The notes under the pieces: model-generated
What the model was told of the DNA's origin: nothing
Databases searched by the model: none
Seen by the model: the letters and a program-made list of their open reading frames with translations, nothing else
Shown here: positions 21,880 to 32,149 of the stretch, piece by piece
Position numbering within the stretch: the first letter of the stretch is position 1
Layout: each line of letters starts with the position of its first letter
Source: Pseudoips prasinana
Lineage: Eukaryota > Arthropoda > Insecta > Lepidoptera > Nolidae
NCBI GenBank assembly: GCA_951640165.1
Contig: OX621257.1
Span: forward strand, 8,257,201-8,321,200
Length of the DNA: 64,000 nt
Direction of reading: 5' to 3'
Program-made: the position numbers and the translations under genes

Positions 21880-22120
21880 GACGGTCACCGTAGCCTAGTT
21901 GGTAGTGCTCCTGCCTACGAAGCTGGTGGTCCTGGGTTCGAATCCCGGTAAGTGCAAATATTTGTGTGATGACCACGAAAATGTGTTTGAGTCATGGATG
22001 TTTCCTATGTATATAAGTATTTATCTATCTATATAAGTATGTATATCGTCGCCTGGTACCCACAGTACAAGCTTTGCTTAGTTTGGGCTAGGATGATCTG
22101 TGTTACATTGTCCCTAGATA
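21880..22120 (+). mobile_element. SINE-A inside SINE-E
   Basis: The head is GACGGTCACCGTAGCCTAGT and the B box GGTTCGAATCCCGG. It ends ACATTGTCCCTAGATATTAT; the tail is (ATT)n-like. All SINE-A parts are present. Confidence 0.85.
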
Positions 22121-22150
22121 TTATTATAATCCAGTTATACTACATGTATA

Positions 22151-22562
22151 CAGGGAGGCCGAGGAGTTGACGTTCAAACGCAAAATTTTGATAGTTTATG
22201 ATGAGGAATATCCGATTTTACGTTTTTTTGATACTTTGAAAATTTTTGAGTCCTGAGCTCAAACCCTAATTTTGAACTTTCGAATAAATTCTAAGTCAGT
22301 TTTGCCATGATTAGATAAACCATACTTTTAGGGTGTTAGGTAAAACTATGCTTATTAGTTATCACAAAACAAACTGAACCAGAAATGTTCAACAGAACGA
22401 GAAAGAAATCGAAAACTGATGTTAGGTTGAATTTACGAAAAAATCATTAAAAAATTCTATCTCGAACACTACGCAAAATCGTAGAACATACATGGGGGTG
22501 ATTCGGATAGTTCTCATCATAAACTATCTAAATTTTGCGTTTAGTCGTCAACTCCTCGCCTG
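22151..22562. mobile_element. MITE with CAGG...CCTG ends
   Basis: Terminal inverted repeats of about 50 bp (CAGGGAGGCCGAGGAGTTGA on the left; the right end read in reverse is CAGGCGAGGAGTTGACG). They include AAACGCAAAATTTTGATAG and GTTTATGATGAG. TATA flanks both ends. There is no coding capacity, so it depends on an unknown transposase. Confidence 0.8.
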
Positions 22563-22689
22563 TATAGTTGGGGATCAGATGGCAGTGTGTAATTTTCCCA
22601 AGATAGTTATTTTTGCCTTCGTCTAAATTAATTATACAGACGTGTTGTCATCTCCGTTTGGTTTATATATTTGTTTTGTTAGGTTACCT

Positions 22690-23033
22690 ATACATATAAT
22701 AAAATCGTAGGAAAGTCAAAACTGTACATTGAATATTTTTTAAAAGGATACTTGGGGCGTGATCTGCAATCGATATCGAGGCCAAAAATATAGGTTTTAG
22801 AATTTTTGTCTATTTGTCTGTATTTATGTCCGGCTAAACTCAAAAAGTACTGCATGTATTTACTTCAAATTTTGCACGAATGTAATATTCTTATATGAGA
22901 GGTTTATTCAATCTTCGATATCAGAGGTCGGGTCGACATATAGGCTACATATTATCACGCTGTCAACTACACGGGGGAGGAGCTGTGGTAATTTATAAAA
23001 TTTTACGCAAGTGAAACCGCGGGGCACAGCTAG
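22690..23033 (+). mobile_element. Helitron-like element, long form
   Basis: It starts near ATAATAAAATCGTAGGAAAG, carries TCGATATCGAGGCC and GTCCGGCTAAACTC, and ends AAACCGCGGGGCACAGCTAG with T next. CTAG followed by T fits a Helitron 3' boundary. Confidence 0.7.
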
Positions 23034-23214
23034 TTAGTATATATATATAAGCTTGTAATAAATGTAACTTCATCGCAGACAAGAGAAGCATATTGTACGA
23101 ATAATTATATAATCTATAAGACCTAAGTAGTCTGCTGGGAGATACGCTCTCGTAACTATTGTAACCATTTATGATAGTCTAAGGATTTAGTAAGCTTGGT
23201 AACTAATAATAATA

Positions 23215-23335
23215 ATGCACTGGGACATTGTTTACTCACGGTCATCTATATATCATATGTTAAGTACACTACAAATATCTGTCCTGGGTGGGAATCGAAC
23301 CCACGATCTGCGTCGTGAAAGGCACCTCATATAAG
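23215..23335 (-). mobile_element. SINE-B, internally deleted
   Basis: Starts CTGGGACATTGTTTACTCAC and ends in the head region GGGTTCGATTCCCACCC on the minus strand; the middle is missing. Confidence 0.6.
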
Positions 23336-23382
23336 TCGGATCCCTTATTTTCTGTAATTATACAATATTAAAAAATCTTTAA

Positions 23383-23735
23383 ATTAAAATGTTATTTATG
23401 ATAGTAATGGTTTAGTTCAATAGCCAATTTCTTATTTGTTAATTGGTTATTGTCAAAATATTTATTTAAAGTTTTAATACCATTTTTATGTTAACTACAT
23501 CTTGTCTGAATGGTTGTGCAATAAAGCTAGCTATATTTAACCGCATATTGTCTGAATTGTTAGATATCGTAGTATTTATAATATCTAACAATTCAGACAA
23601 TATGTATACGGTAAATATAGCTAAAACTGTAAATTTCGATAATTAAACTTATGCTTTTTCTCTTTGACAATAACTTAATACAAGCTAGCTAAATATCATT
23701 AATATTATATAAAAAAATTGTAAATGTTTTCGTAT
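23383..23735. mobile_element. Foldback element
   Basis: The central CATATTGTCTGAATTGTTAG and its complement surround ATATCGTAGTATTTATAA. Outer parts ATGATAGTAATG and CATTAATATTAT are loosely inverted. A related element is at 47300-47525. Confidence 0.6.
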
Positions 23736-23997
23736 AATCCGTGTACCTAAATATCTGTGTAACTAGAAATAATTATCTATACTTAATGATATCACTACAA
23801 ACATATTCTGACTATTTACAAGCGCTTTTTTAAAGTCTACGTGAATAAAAACCTCTTTTATTTTATTCAAATAACTTTAACCACGTACGAATACCTTCTC
23901 TATTTTACTATACACTTATAAAAAAATATCTCGCTACTTATGTTCCGTATCCCCATAAATCGCCCACGAAATACTTTTTACAGTTTCTACTCATAAT
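23736..23997. other. No feature recognised
   Basis: AT-rich; CAAGCGCTTTTTTAAAGTC-type bases recur at 27350 and 48600 and may be a short repeat. Confidence 0.35.
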
Positions 23998-24175
23998 GTG
24001 GGACATTATTCATACACGGCCATCTGATCCCAAACTAAGCAGAGCTTGTATTATGGAAATAAGATAGCCGATATACGAAATATACTACTTTTCTTTTGTA
24101 AATTCGATTCCCACCCAGAACAGATATGCGTGCATGAACATGTCAGTTTGTCCGATGTCTGGATGTAATTAGTCA
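23998..24175. mobile_element. SINE-B pieces in opposite orientation
   Basis: 23998-24105 is the SINE-B 3' half on the minus strand (GGACATTATTCATACACGGC). 24107-24175 is a head-side piece on the + strand (TTCGATTCCCACCCAGAACA). The join looks like an inversion or a template switch. Confidence 0.6.
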
Positions 24176-24663
24176 AAGTCAAAGTAACTTTATTCCGTAA
24201 AAATTTTACATTTATGTGAAATCGTCATATTTTTTTTACCCTACCGTGCAGTCCATGACGTGGCAGCTACTGAGAAACACTGCCAGAAAACTCAGTAGGA
24301 ATCCTTTTTTAAAATAAAATATACTTAAGATTAATTACCATCATGTATGTTGACTGAGAACAACTCCATCCCAAGCACTTTTATCACTTAAATAATCAGA
24401 AATTTTGTAATATGCCCTGCTACTCAATTTGGCTTTAATAATTGTTTTAAACTTATTCGTAGACAATTCTCTAATATCATTGGGAAGTTTGTTATAAAAT
24501 CTTATACATTGCCCCATAAAAGAGTTACCTACTTATTTTGTGGAGACGGGTAGTATGCAGTATGAGATTATTCTTATATCTAGTATTTACATTATGTGTA
24601 TCGCTCCTTTTACAGAAGGAATCGATATTTTTATGCATTATCTATAATATATATCTATATGAG
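24176..24663 (-). pseudogene. LINE C-terminus and 3'UTR
   Basis: On the minus strand the frame gives SFMGQCIRFYNKLPNDIREL, STNKFKTIIKAKLSSRAYYK and ISDYLSDKSAWDGVVLSQ, then stop. RFYNKLP with a following SAW ending marks the C-terminal tail of a LINE polyprotein. A 3'UTR with ACTGAGTTTTCTGGCAG follows; the same UTR recurs at 58620-58733, and the same ending at 12832. There is a frame break upstream (LHKIS, then a stop). It is non-functional. Confidence 0.7.
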
Positions 24664-24808
24664 TATGTAATATAGATAATTACATCCAGACACCGGACAA
24701 ACAGACATGTTCAATGTTCATGCACGCATATCTGTTCTGGTTGGGAATCGAACCCATGACCTGCGGCGTGAAAAGCAAGGTTTTACCAACCACGCCATCT
24801 GGCCTGTC
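24664..24808 (-). mobile_element. SINE-B head half
   Basis: On the minus strand GACAGGCCAGATGGCGTGG, GCAGGTCATGGGTTCG, TGAACATTGAACATGTCTG and TCTGGATGTAATTATC; the 3' half is missing. Confidence 0.7.
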
Positions 24809-24831
24809 AATATCTCGCTACTTATATTCTA

Positions 24832-24985
24832 TGACTGCCTCGTTGGTCTAGCGGTAGCGTGTTCAACCGCATATAACGAGGTCGTGGGTTCAAATCCCAG
24901 GTCGGGCCAAAAGTTATTGTGGGACTTTTCTGTAAAAAGAAAAATTTCTCAGCATCAGCCCGAAGTCTGGGAGTTGGCGGATCTA
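24832..24985 (+). mobile_element. SINE-D head half
   Basis: GACTGCCTCGTTGGTCTAGC, GTGGGTTCAAATCCCAGG and CCGAAGTCTGGGAGTTGGCG. The A and B boxes are the best preserved of this family. Confidence 0.8.
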
Positions 24986-25039
24986 ATGTATAATAAATGT
25001 GTGTACGTTTATGTCTGATTATTATTTTTATGTCGCTGT

Positions 25040-25275
25040 AGGGTAATCATATAACAAGAGAAAATAAATATACGTGTAAAGCTACCTTAGTTTATATATT
25101 TTTCCGTTTCGTCGAACGTTTAGTTTTGAAGGAATTTGCGGATAGTTTGTTTGCAATTATAATAGGATAAACCGTATATTGAGCATTTCTCGCTAAGTTT
25201 ATTATAAAGAGAGGGGCCTAAGAAATAGAAAAACCTTTTAGTAAACGATGAACGAACTTGTGGAAGATTGCATAT
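25040..25275 (-). pseudogene. LINE C-terminal remnant
   Basis: On the minus strand the translation is RFFYFLGPSLYNKLSEKCS, then NCKQTIRKFLQN. GPxLYNKLS is a common C-terminal element of jockey/CR1-group polyproteins. There are several stops. Confidence 0.5.
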
Positions 25276-25890
25276 TTTATGTTTTCACACACACACATAT
25301 TCCTTATTCCTCCACATATAATACACATTTCCCTACAGGGCGTTTTCAGGTGCTGCAGGAGAATCGTTTGTAGAATAAAATGTTGCCGCACATTCAGGAC
25401 CTCACATAAATATGTTATTAATATATTTATTTCTAAGCTTTATTAAATAAATAAAGCTTAGAAAGATTTTGCATTACTTCACTTGAATTCTAACACATGA
25501 CACAATATGACCTAGAGGTAGTTTTCAGTTGAGTACCGAATTATACTTCCGGGTATTTTTATGTATACAACTTTTTCTTTAGTAAGATAGTATTGGCAGA
25601 TAGGTAAAATAAACGTATAACCCACTTATTGTTTTTTAAACTTGTACCGCCTAGTAAAGTATTGGCTTAGAGATAATTTCAGTCGCCAACCGCCGATCGC
25701 GAGGAATCTGGGTTGTAATAGAGCGAAATTGTATTTTTTTTAAACTTTGTTATGAGGCTTTACTGGTTAGAATTTATTTCATTACTACCCAGATATCAGG
25801 AAGTTGATGATGTTTCATTTCTCATTGGTGGTCTAATCAAGATCAAATGATATTATTTAACCGTAGCAAAACATTAAGTACTTAATTTTA
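25276..25890. other. No feature recognised
   Basis: Contains an AATAAATAAAGCTTAG hairpin near 25430-25465; no gene supported. Confidence 0.4.
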
Positions 25891-25891
25891 A

Positions 25892-26064
25892 ACCACACTA
25901 ATATTATGCCGGCGAAAGTTTGTAAGTGTATGTGTGTTTGTTACTTCTTCACGTCTAAACAGCTGGAGTGATTTTAATTAAATTTGGCATGAAGTTACCT
26001 AACACCCTGGATTAACGCATAATTAATATAGTTTAACGCGGGCAAAACCGCGGAGCACGGCTAG
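25892..26064 (+). mobile_element. Helitron-like element, short form
   Basis: Starts ACTAATATTATGCCGGCG and ends GGGCAAAACCGCGGAGCACG with GCTAG then T. About 170 bp, with no coding sequence. Confidence 0.7.
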
Positions 26065-26774
26065 TGAAAAATAAATTTCACAGTAAATATATTAATGATA
26101 CAATTTTCATAAATATTCCTATTAAAACTTATGATTATGAGTAATATAAGAATTTCTACACACGTATACAAGTACTCCTTCTTCGAAGTTATTGAGGATA
26201 TCATTTGAATTAGCGTCAAACGTTTCGCATAATTTTATTTTATTGTCAGTATCGGTCATTTTATTTTATCTAGCGTCAACATTTCATAAAATATATTTTT
26301 CAATAAACAAATTAACTGTTACCGAAACTAAGCCAAACTTAACTTAGTTTAATTAAGTTGTAAATAACTAATGATAATTATAAAATAAACTTACCATATC
26401 ATCATAATAAGGCATTAATTTTGTAATGATACTCTTTATATAGAAGTAACATAACGTCCAGTTCACATGGAGACCACCGCATGCGTTTTGAGACCACTGT
26501 TCATCCTGACCACCTATTTTGTCAGATTTTCATGTCACAACAACATAAAAACACAACACTTTCCATCCATATAAAAACACTGTTCCAATTCCAAACAACA
26601 ACACGACAGCAAAAAGTTTAATTAAAGTAATTCAAAATTTGTAAAAAGAACCGTTAATGTCAACAAAACTGTTAGTTATAATTTATTCTTTATTTGAAAA
26701 CAAAATACCACGGTTAAAGTATGGTTTGTTTGACTAATGTTGCTCGGAAAACAAATTTTATTTATTTTTTCAGT
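26065..26774. other. Repeat-poor stretch
   Basis: One of the few stretches without recognised transposon sequence. A TATATAGAAG-type sequence near 26440 and CA-rich DNA at 26530-26600 are the only features. It lies just upstream of the exon-like segment. Confidence 0.35.
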
Positions 26775-26960
26775 ATCGAGTTTCGTAGAGATGGCGCGTC
26801 GTACAGGCGTGAGTTCGCTACGACTGCTGAAACCGAACTGAAAGCTAGCCATACGCTCCTGAAAATTGTCTGTGATATAGTGTGTTATATGAAGGAGTTA
26901 CGTGTATGGTTAATTCCTACATTGGAACAGATTCTTTTTTTGATCGATGCAACATAATAT
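26775..26960 (+). CDS. Candidate exon (unrecognised)
   Basis: A strong acceptor-like tract TTTTATTTATTTTTTCAG ends at 26774. One base later a frame of 60 codons opens, reading EFRRDGASYRREFATTAETE, LKASHTLLKIVCDIVCYMKE, LRVWLIPTLEQILF and then TAA. A GTGAGT follows an ATG-GCG-CGT-CGT stretch at 26811, so a short exon ending there is also possible. I do not recognise the protein, and the region around it lacks repeats. The exon is plausible but unproven. Confidence 0.25.
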
Positions 26961-27399
26961 ATTTATTTCTTTTGATGTTTTAGAAGGGAAGTAGTTACGT
27001 TTATTGTTTACGTGTATGAATAATGCCCTAAGATATAAAAATAATATACTTAATAATTGTTTATTATATATCTCTAAAGTGTTTAGTTTGTTTACGTGGT
27101 TCCATTAGAAAACCAACGGTGCAACAGTTAATGTCGCAGCTAGTGCTGAGATGGGACTAATTCGGACTCGCACAGATAGCAATTAAGAATGTCTTTACGT
27201 GTACCTATATATTATTATTATCTGTGCTTGTTTACTGAATAAATAAATTTTCTTTTTCTTCTTCAAAGTTCAGCGTACATATATATTTATATGTACCTAG
27301 AAATATTTATCTATACTTGACTATATTATTACAAACATGTTCTGACTATTTACAAGTGCTTTTTTAAGGTAAACGACATTAAAACATTTTTATTTTTTT
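26961..27399. other. No feature recognised
   Basis: AT-rich with a TATATATTTATATGTACCTAG stretch cut into by simple repeats; no gene. Confidence 0.35.
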
Positions 27400-27600
27400 A
27401 ATCATCATCAAACTTAAGTCGTCCTCTCCTGGATAAACCCACAAAGTTTTCTACAACATTGTCATGTGATGGGTTTGCCGTGGCATGCGGGTTGGCCATA
27501 GCATTTAAGTGGTAGCAAGTACACAGGTGGCGTCCAAAGTACCTAGTGTATCCCTAAGCCACCTTTCACGATACTTACAGCATGTAATAAGATGATCATG
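27400..27600 (-). repeat. Decayed family G relative
   Basis: ATCATCATCAAACTTAAGTC, CGTCCTCTCCTGGATAAA and GCATGCGGGTTGGCCAT resemble the reverse of a G/RTE tail, much diverged. Confidence 0.35.
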
Positions 27601-27669
27601 TTATTAATTCTTGGCCCGGCCACACGGCTTGTACTTTAATAGCAGTTTGGAAATATACTACATCTTATA

Positions 27670-28069
27670 AACAACATGTAACGTAATTAACGCACACCCT
27701 CAAAACACCCCAATTAGAATATTGTGTTGTAATCATAAGACATACACTGATTTTTTAATTTATCATGTATAGGCAATGTTATTTACTAAATTAGTTTCTT
27801 GTAATAAAGTTTATTTTTGTTTATTTTCTATTGAATTATGGAATGTGTATGAACACAATTAAAACTGCGAGTTTAAAAGTCTCATTACTTTGACTTACGG
27901 TCCATTTTCATTTGTTTTGACTGTACAGGCTTAATGTGACAATAATTTCCGTAGTTTTAATTATTTTGGAATAAAAAGTTACCTATATTAAAAATCATAT
28001 AAATCGATTCAGTAAACGATTCTGAACAAACTATTTTCAGGGTGTGCGTTAATTAAGTTACATGTTGTA
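27670..28069. mobile_element. MITE, about 400 bp
   Basis: Terminal inverted repeats of about 36 bp: ACAACATGTAACGTAATTAA... on the left, and the same with small changes on the right (TTAATTAAGTTACATGTTGT). Non-coding. The right end lies two bases from the next MITE. Confidence 0.8.
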
Positions 28070-28071
28070 TA

Positions 28072-28194
28072 CAGACGCCAGCACATCCACCCACCCCAAT
28101 CTGTCAAATTTTTTAACTATATCACATAAGCATAAGGTTCACTTACACTTGAGGAAATTCGACAGATTGGGGTAGCTTGATGTGCTGGCGTCTG
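28072..28194. mobile_element. MITE, 123 bp
   Basis: CAGACGCCAGCACATC pairs with GATGTGCTGGCGTCTG, and inside it CCCCAATCTGTC pairs with GACAGATTGGGG. A half copy (GGGGAAATTTGTCAGATTGG, TGGCGTCT) lies at 51822-51880. Confidence 0.8.
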
Positions 28195-28341
28195 TGCTTC
28201 CAAGATCTAGATTTTCATTCCCTAAGATCAAATGTCTTATTCTAGAGTTTTTCATTTGTTACACGCTTTAGCCTTGAACTGGTGAAACTATCTTATCAAG
28301 ATTGTAAACCGGATTAACATATCTTTAAATAAATAAAACAA

Positions 28342-28895
28342 AACGGCCCGGATGCATTGTTGGTAAATACTTGCCTTTCACGACGCAGGTCGTGGGTACG
28401 ATTCCCACCCAGGACAAATTTTTGTGTGCATGAACATGCATGTTAGTCCTGACTCTGGATGTAATTATCTATATAACGATGTATTTACAAAAGAAAAGTA
28501 GTATATGTAGTATATCAGTTATATGGTTCGCAACTAACTTATGCGTTTTCCTTTATTTTTTCCTTTGTTTTTTTTTTGTAATTAACTATAACTGTATTTT
28601 TTTTATGTCTTTGTTTTTATTATTATTTCAAAACTTACGCTTTTTAAACTATAACCTGCTAACTATAAAATACTATTACCTGCATGAGGAAGACCGGGGC
28701 TTCCTAACACAGGCAATTTTATGCCTAAAAGGTATGCCCCAACAAAATTGTAATTAGGTTAAGTGAGTTAATGAAAATAAAAACTATTTTAATGTTAATG
28801 AAAATAAAAACTATTTTATTTATATTTTATTTTATAGTACAAGCTTTGCTTAGTTTGGGATGGCGGTGTGTGAATAATATCCTCGGATATTATTT
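28342..28895 (+). mobile_element. SINE-B split by a LINE-like tail
   Basis: The head and body run to about 28531 (GTATATCAGTTATATGG). A roughly 300-bp insert follows. Then the SINE-B 3' end resumes at about 28838 (TAGTACAAGCTTTGCTTAGT to ATATCCTCGGATATTATT). Confidence 0.7.
28532..28834 (+). mobile_element. Unassigned retroelement 3' end in SINE-B
   Basis: GAGGAAGACCGGGGCTTCCT, AACACAGGCAATTTTATGCC and TATGCCCCAACAAAATTGTA, ending in a twice-repeated AATGAAAATAAAAACTATTT. The repeated A-rich end suggests a LINE 3' terminus. No coding part remains. Confidence 0.5.
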
Positions 28896-28912
28896 AACAA
28901 AGGCTTATAATA

Positions 28913-30194
28913 GGTCTTTACCTATGAAATTGCCGTTTTGTATGAAAAAATTTAAACGAATTTTTTTCATGAATTTTTTTATTTGTATTAATCGAAGTAA
29001 TCACCCATGCAATCAATGCATCTTTGCCATCGCAGTGGCAGTTTATTGATGCCCTTCTTAAAGAAATCAGCTGGACGGGAGGCAACAAATTCTTCAAAGG
29101 CATTTTGTACTGCCTCTCGGGTATTGAATTTTTTTCCCGCCAAGAAGTTATCCAAATTCTGGAAAAAGTAGTAGTCTGTAGGCGCAAGGTCTGGTGAGTA
29201 GGGCGGATGACGGAGAGCTTCCAACCCCAGTTCTTGCAACTTGGAGACCGTCTGCTGTGCAGTATGAGGTCGCGCGTTGTCGTGCAGGAGCAGCGGAGAC
29301 GAGCGATTGACCAATGCTGGTTGGAGATGCGCCAGCTTCTCCATCATTGTGCTCAGTTCTTCACAGTACACATCTGCAGTAATGCTCACCCCGTTTGGTA
29401 AGAAGCTGTGATGAATCACACCGGCGCTAGACCACCAAACAGTGACCATCACTTTTCTAGGGGTAAGTTTTCGTTTAGGGCATTGTTTAGGTGCTGAACC
29501 AGGACCCAACCAACTTGCTGAGCGCTTGCGGTTATCAAACAGAATCCATTTTTCATCGCAGGTAACAATGCGGTTCAAAATTCCTTCATTTGTGTGTCTG
29601 TTGAGCAGTGCAAGGCACGTCTCGACGCGTACTTCGCGCTGGCGATCATTGAGTTCGTGGGGCACCCATTTGTCAAGCTTTTTTACCTTGCCAATTTGAC
29701 GCAAATGGACCAATATTGTTTTGACGCTAACGTCGAAAGCTGCTGCTAATTCAGCCGTAGATTGTGTATCATCAGCTTCCACAACCGCCTTTAATTCGTC
29801 ATTGTCGACCAAAGTCTTCGGACGACCGCGAGGTTCATTTTTCAGGTCGAAATTTCCAGAACGGAAGCGAGCAAACCAATAACAGGTGGTGCGTTGGTTT
29901 GTAGTGTTAGCTCCGTAAACGTCGTTGATGTTGCGTGCCGCTTGTGCCGCGTTGCTGCCACGACGGTACTCATATTCCATAATTACTCGAATTTTTAACG
30001 TATCCATGATGACGAAAAAGATTGAAATGCGATGAAAATGTAACACTAATCAATAAAGAAATGACTACTTTTGGAAAAAAGAATCCATGTTTTTAAAATA
30101 AAATTAATTTGAAATTAGAATTCTTAGCCAAACAAAAATTATTTTGATTTGAAATGGCCAGTACTGCAGAACGGCAATTTCATAGGTAAAGACC
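28913..30194 (-). mobile_element. mariner-type transposon, copy 2
   Basis: A 1,282-bp element with terminal repeats beginning GGTCTTTACCTATGAAATTG and TA duplications at 28911-28912 and 30195-30196. It is inserted a few bases beyond the tail of the split SINE-B. It is almost identical to copy 1 at 4504. Confidence 0.95.
28988..30007 (-). CDS. mariner transposase, apparently intact
   Basis: It encodes 339 residues from MDTLKIRV (an in-frame Met lies 13 codons upstream at 30046, but family alignment from memory favours this one). Residues 1-60 hold the first helix-turn-helix, with CYWFARFRSGNF. GRPKTLVDNDE is the linker region, and residues 80-110 the second helix-turn-helix. WVPHEL is at about 114-119. 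The catalytic triad is Asp151 (TCDEKW), Asp243 (LHDNARPH) and Asp278 (APTDYYFF), with exactly 34 residues between the last two: DD34D. This class excises and inserts the element at TA dinucleotides in the nucleus. The frame has no stop; Gly168 differs from Asp168 in copy 1. No protein-level defect is visible. Activity is inferred, not shown. Confidence 0.93.
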   Translation of the reverse strand: MDTLKIRVIMEYEYRRGSNAAQAARNINDVYGANTTNQRTTCYWFARFRSGNFDLKNEPRGRPKTLVDNDELKAVVEADDTQSTAELAAAFDVSVKTILVHLRQIGKVKKLDKWVPHELNDRQREVRVETCLALLNRHTNEGILNRIVTCDEKWILFDNRKRSASWLGPGSAPKQCPKRKLTPRKVMVTVWWSSAGVIHHSFLPNGVSITADVYCEELSTMMEKLAHLQPALVNRSSPLLLHDNARPHTAQQTVSKLQELGLEALRHPPYSPDLAPTDYYFFQNLDNFLAGKKFNTREAVQNAFEEFVASRPADFFKKGINKLPLRWQRCIDCMGDYFD

Positions 30195-30196
30195 TA

Positions 30197-30467
30197 ATAT
30201 TTAGATTGTACAGAAAATATTGAATAACAGAGTTTCTTAGGTTAGTGCTAGTAAGATAATTTAAAGTATTTTGTAATAATATAATTAAGTTTAGGTTATT
30301 TCTGTTCTGCATGAATCCCTCTAGAGGTCAAGGCCTCCTCCAAGGAAGACTAGTGCACTCTGCGCTACATGTAACAAATAAAATAAAAAGGCTTTATTCA
30401 CGTAAACTTTAAAAAAGCGCTTGCTTCTAGCTTAGACCTGCTTCTTTAACGATCTCATCTTCCCATC
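30197..30467. other. No feature recognised
   Basis: AT-rich flank. AAGGCTTTATTCACGTAAAC at 30390 may be a LINE 3' end. Confidence 0.35.
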
Positions 30468-30652
30468 TGTCCCTCTAGCACGAGTTCCTGCAGTTTACTT
30501 ATTCGATCACACGTACAGTTTCGCCCCATACATTGAGCACCAGAGTTTTAGTTCTTAATAGTTTCCGCGAGAGGCGCTGGTGCTCAATGTATGGGAGGAA
30601 ACTGTACGTGTGATCGAGTAAGTAAACTGCAGGAACTCGTGCTAGAGGCTCA
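30468..30652. mobile_element. Hairpin element, arms of about 80 bp
   Basis: CCTCTAGCACGAGTTCCTGC, ATCACACGTACAGTTTC and CCATACATTGAGCACCAG are mirrored on the right as GGTGCTCAATGTATGGGAGG, GTACGTGTGATCGAGTAAG and GAACTCGTGCTAGAGG. The loop is about 25-30 bp. Non-coding MITE-like foldback. Confidence 0.8.
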
Positions 30653-31110
30653 GACGTAAGGTCTCTACAGCTAAATAAAAGTACCTAGGGGACTGAATAT
30701 CGCTTGTTTCGCTTAAGTTAAGGTGTTGATAGTTAAAAGCTAATTTTACTGTTGTCATGGAATATGCCTATACTGATTTATAGCTTCCCACCTTTAAAAT
30801 TCTATCGAAATCATAAAGCCGTTCCTCATAGCGATGAGAAATCTCCACGCGCTAAATTAGGAACATTTATTTATAAGTTTTTCGTTTAGCTATATGTATT
30901 ATCAACCAATAGCAACTGATATTTTATTTTTAAAAAAATTGTTTGCGTAAATGCAGTTCACGAATAAATTTATATTGTTATTTGAGAAAGAATATATTTA
31001 TATGTTTTCTTTACATGTATGAACCTCAATAGAGATAAAAGAAATAATATCGTATTTTTAGTCGTTGTAATAAACATTAGATATGTTTCTAAAAAAATAT
31101 ATGGTAGGTA
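30653..31110. other. No feature recognised
   Basis: AT-rich, no gene. Confidence 0.4.
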
Positions 31111-31430
31111 CTAGGTGCGCCCCGCGGTTTTACCCGCGTTAAATTTTATAAATTATCACAGCACCACCCCCGTAGGTGAAAACGTGATAATATGTAGCCA
31201 ATATGTTTACCCGACCTCTTAGTAATATTCATGCACAATTTGATGTAAATCCATGCAGTACTTTTTGAGTTTAGCCCGGACATACATACAGACAAACAGA
31301 CAAAAATTCTAAAGCTACATTTTTATCTTCTATATCGACTGCAGATCACGCCCCAAATATACTTTAAAATATATATTCAATGTACAGTTTTGACTTTTCT
31401 ACGATTTTATTATATGTACCTATAGATAAG
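31111..31430 (-). mobile_element. Helitron-like element, long form
   Basis: Starts (3' end) with CTAG at 31111 and GCGCCCCGCGGTTTTACCCG. The body matches 14270 and 50181 (TTTGAGTTTAGCCCGGACAT). Confidence 0.7.
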
Positions 31431-32130
31431 TATGCACTACAATATCACAACCTATAAGCCCAGGGTGAAGCAAGCGTCAATTCTTCTCTGTTATGCACCA
31501 TCTAAACTCGGTGGTCAGCTCTCTCCTCTCTTACGTAACACGGTTATCGCAGGAACGTCTTGGACGATGAAAATCGATCGCTTACCTATAGCATGTGAAG
31601 TGATTAGAAACTCTCGTGGCGCTATATACAATCTGATTTATTTAACTTAGTTTAGGTGCTATGTTTGTAGTTTTATTATACTCGATGACTTGAGCCCCCA
31701 TATGACTATAAATGGCACCTTAAAAATCTAAATTTAATATTTAAAACCCCTGAGCCCTTTCATTTGATATCCATATTGAAAGAGTTATGGAAAACATATT
31801 TAATTCACCGTTTTGTGATGGCGGCTATCTTGGCTTTAAAATTTGTCATAATAATATTCAATCCCTTTCATTTAAGACCTATATTGAAGAAGTTGTGTTA
31901 AAATATGTTATCCGCCATTTTGTGACGGCGGCGGCTATCTTGGGTCGATTTTCATCAAACATAGCTAAGAACACTCCCGACTAAATCACCTTTCACTGAA
32001 AAAAACAAAATCAGAATCGGTTCATGCGTTTGAGAGCTACGAAACAAGTGACAGACACACACGCTCAGACGGTCAGACAGACAGACATCGACGTGAAACT
32101 TATAACACCCTTCCTTTAGCGTCTGAGGTT
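31431..32130. repeat. Unassigned, with a short internal duplication
   Basis: CCCTTTCATTTGATATCCAT, then GTTTTGTGATGGCGGCTATC at 31757-31835, is repeated in changed form at 31862-31940 (CCATTTTGTGACGGCGG). AATCGGTTCATGCGTTTGAG and ACAGACACAC follow, as in repeats I associate with Lepidoptera. No gene supported. Confidence 0.4.
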
Positions 32131-32149
32131 AAAAAAGGGAGACATGTTA

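Larger units (their letters stand above)
21452..22617 (+). mobile_element. SINE-E split by three insertions
   Basis: The head GTTAGTGACCCTGACTGC and GGGTTCGATCCACACCC are at 21470-21525. The body is cut near 21572 by family G. It resumes TATGTATTTAGAAATATATA at 21821, is cut at about 21879 by SINE-A, then by a MITE at 22151. The 3' end returns at 22567 as TTGGGGATCAGATGGCAGTG and TTTTCCCAAGATAG. A 240-bp SINE is thus spread over nearly 1.2 kb. Confidence 0.75.

Noticed and set aside
24832..24905. tRNA gene candidate (good A and B boxes)
   Set aside because: No complete cloverleaf ends, and the same head continues into the SINE-D body in other copies.
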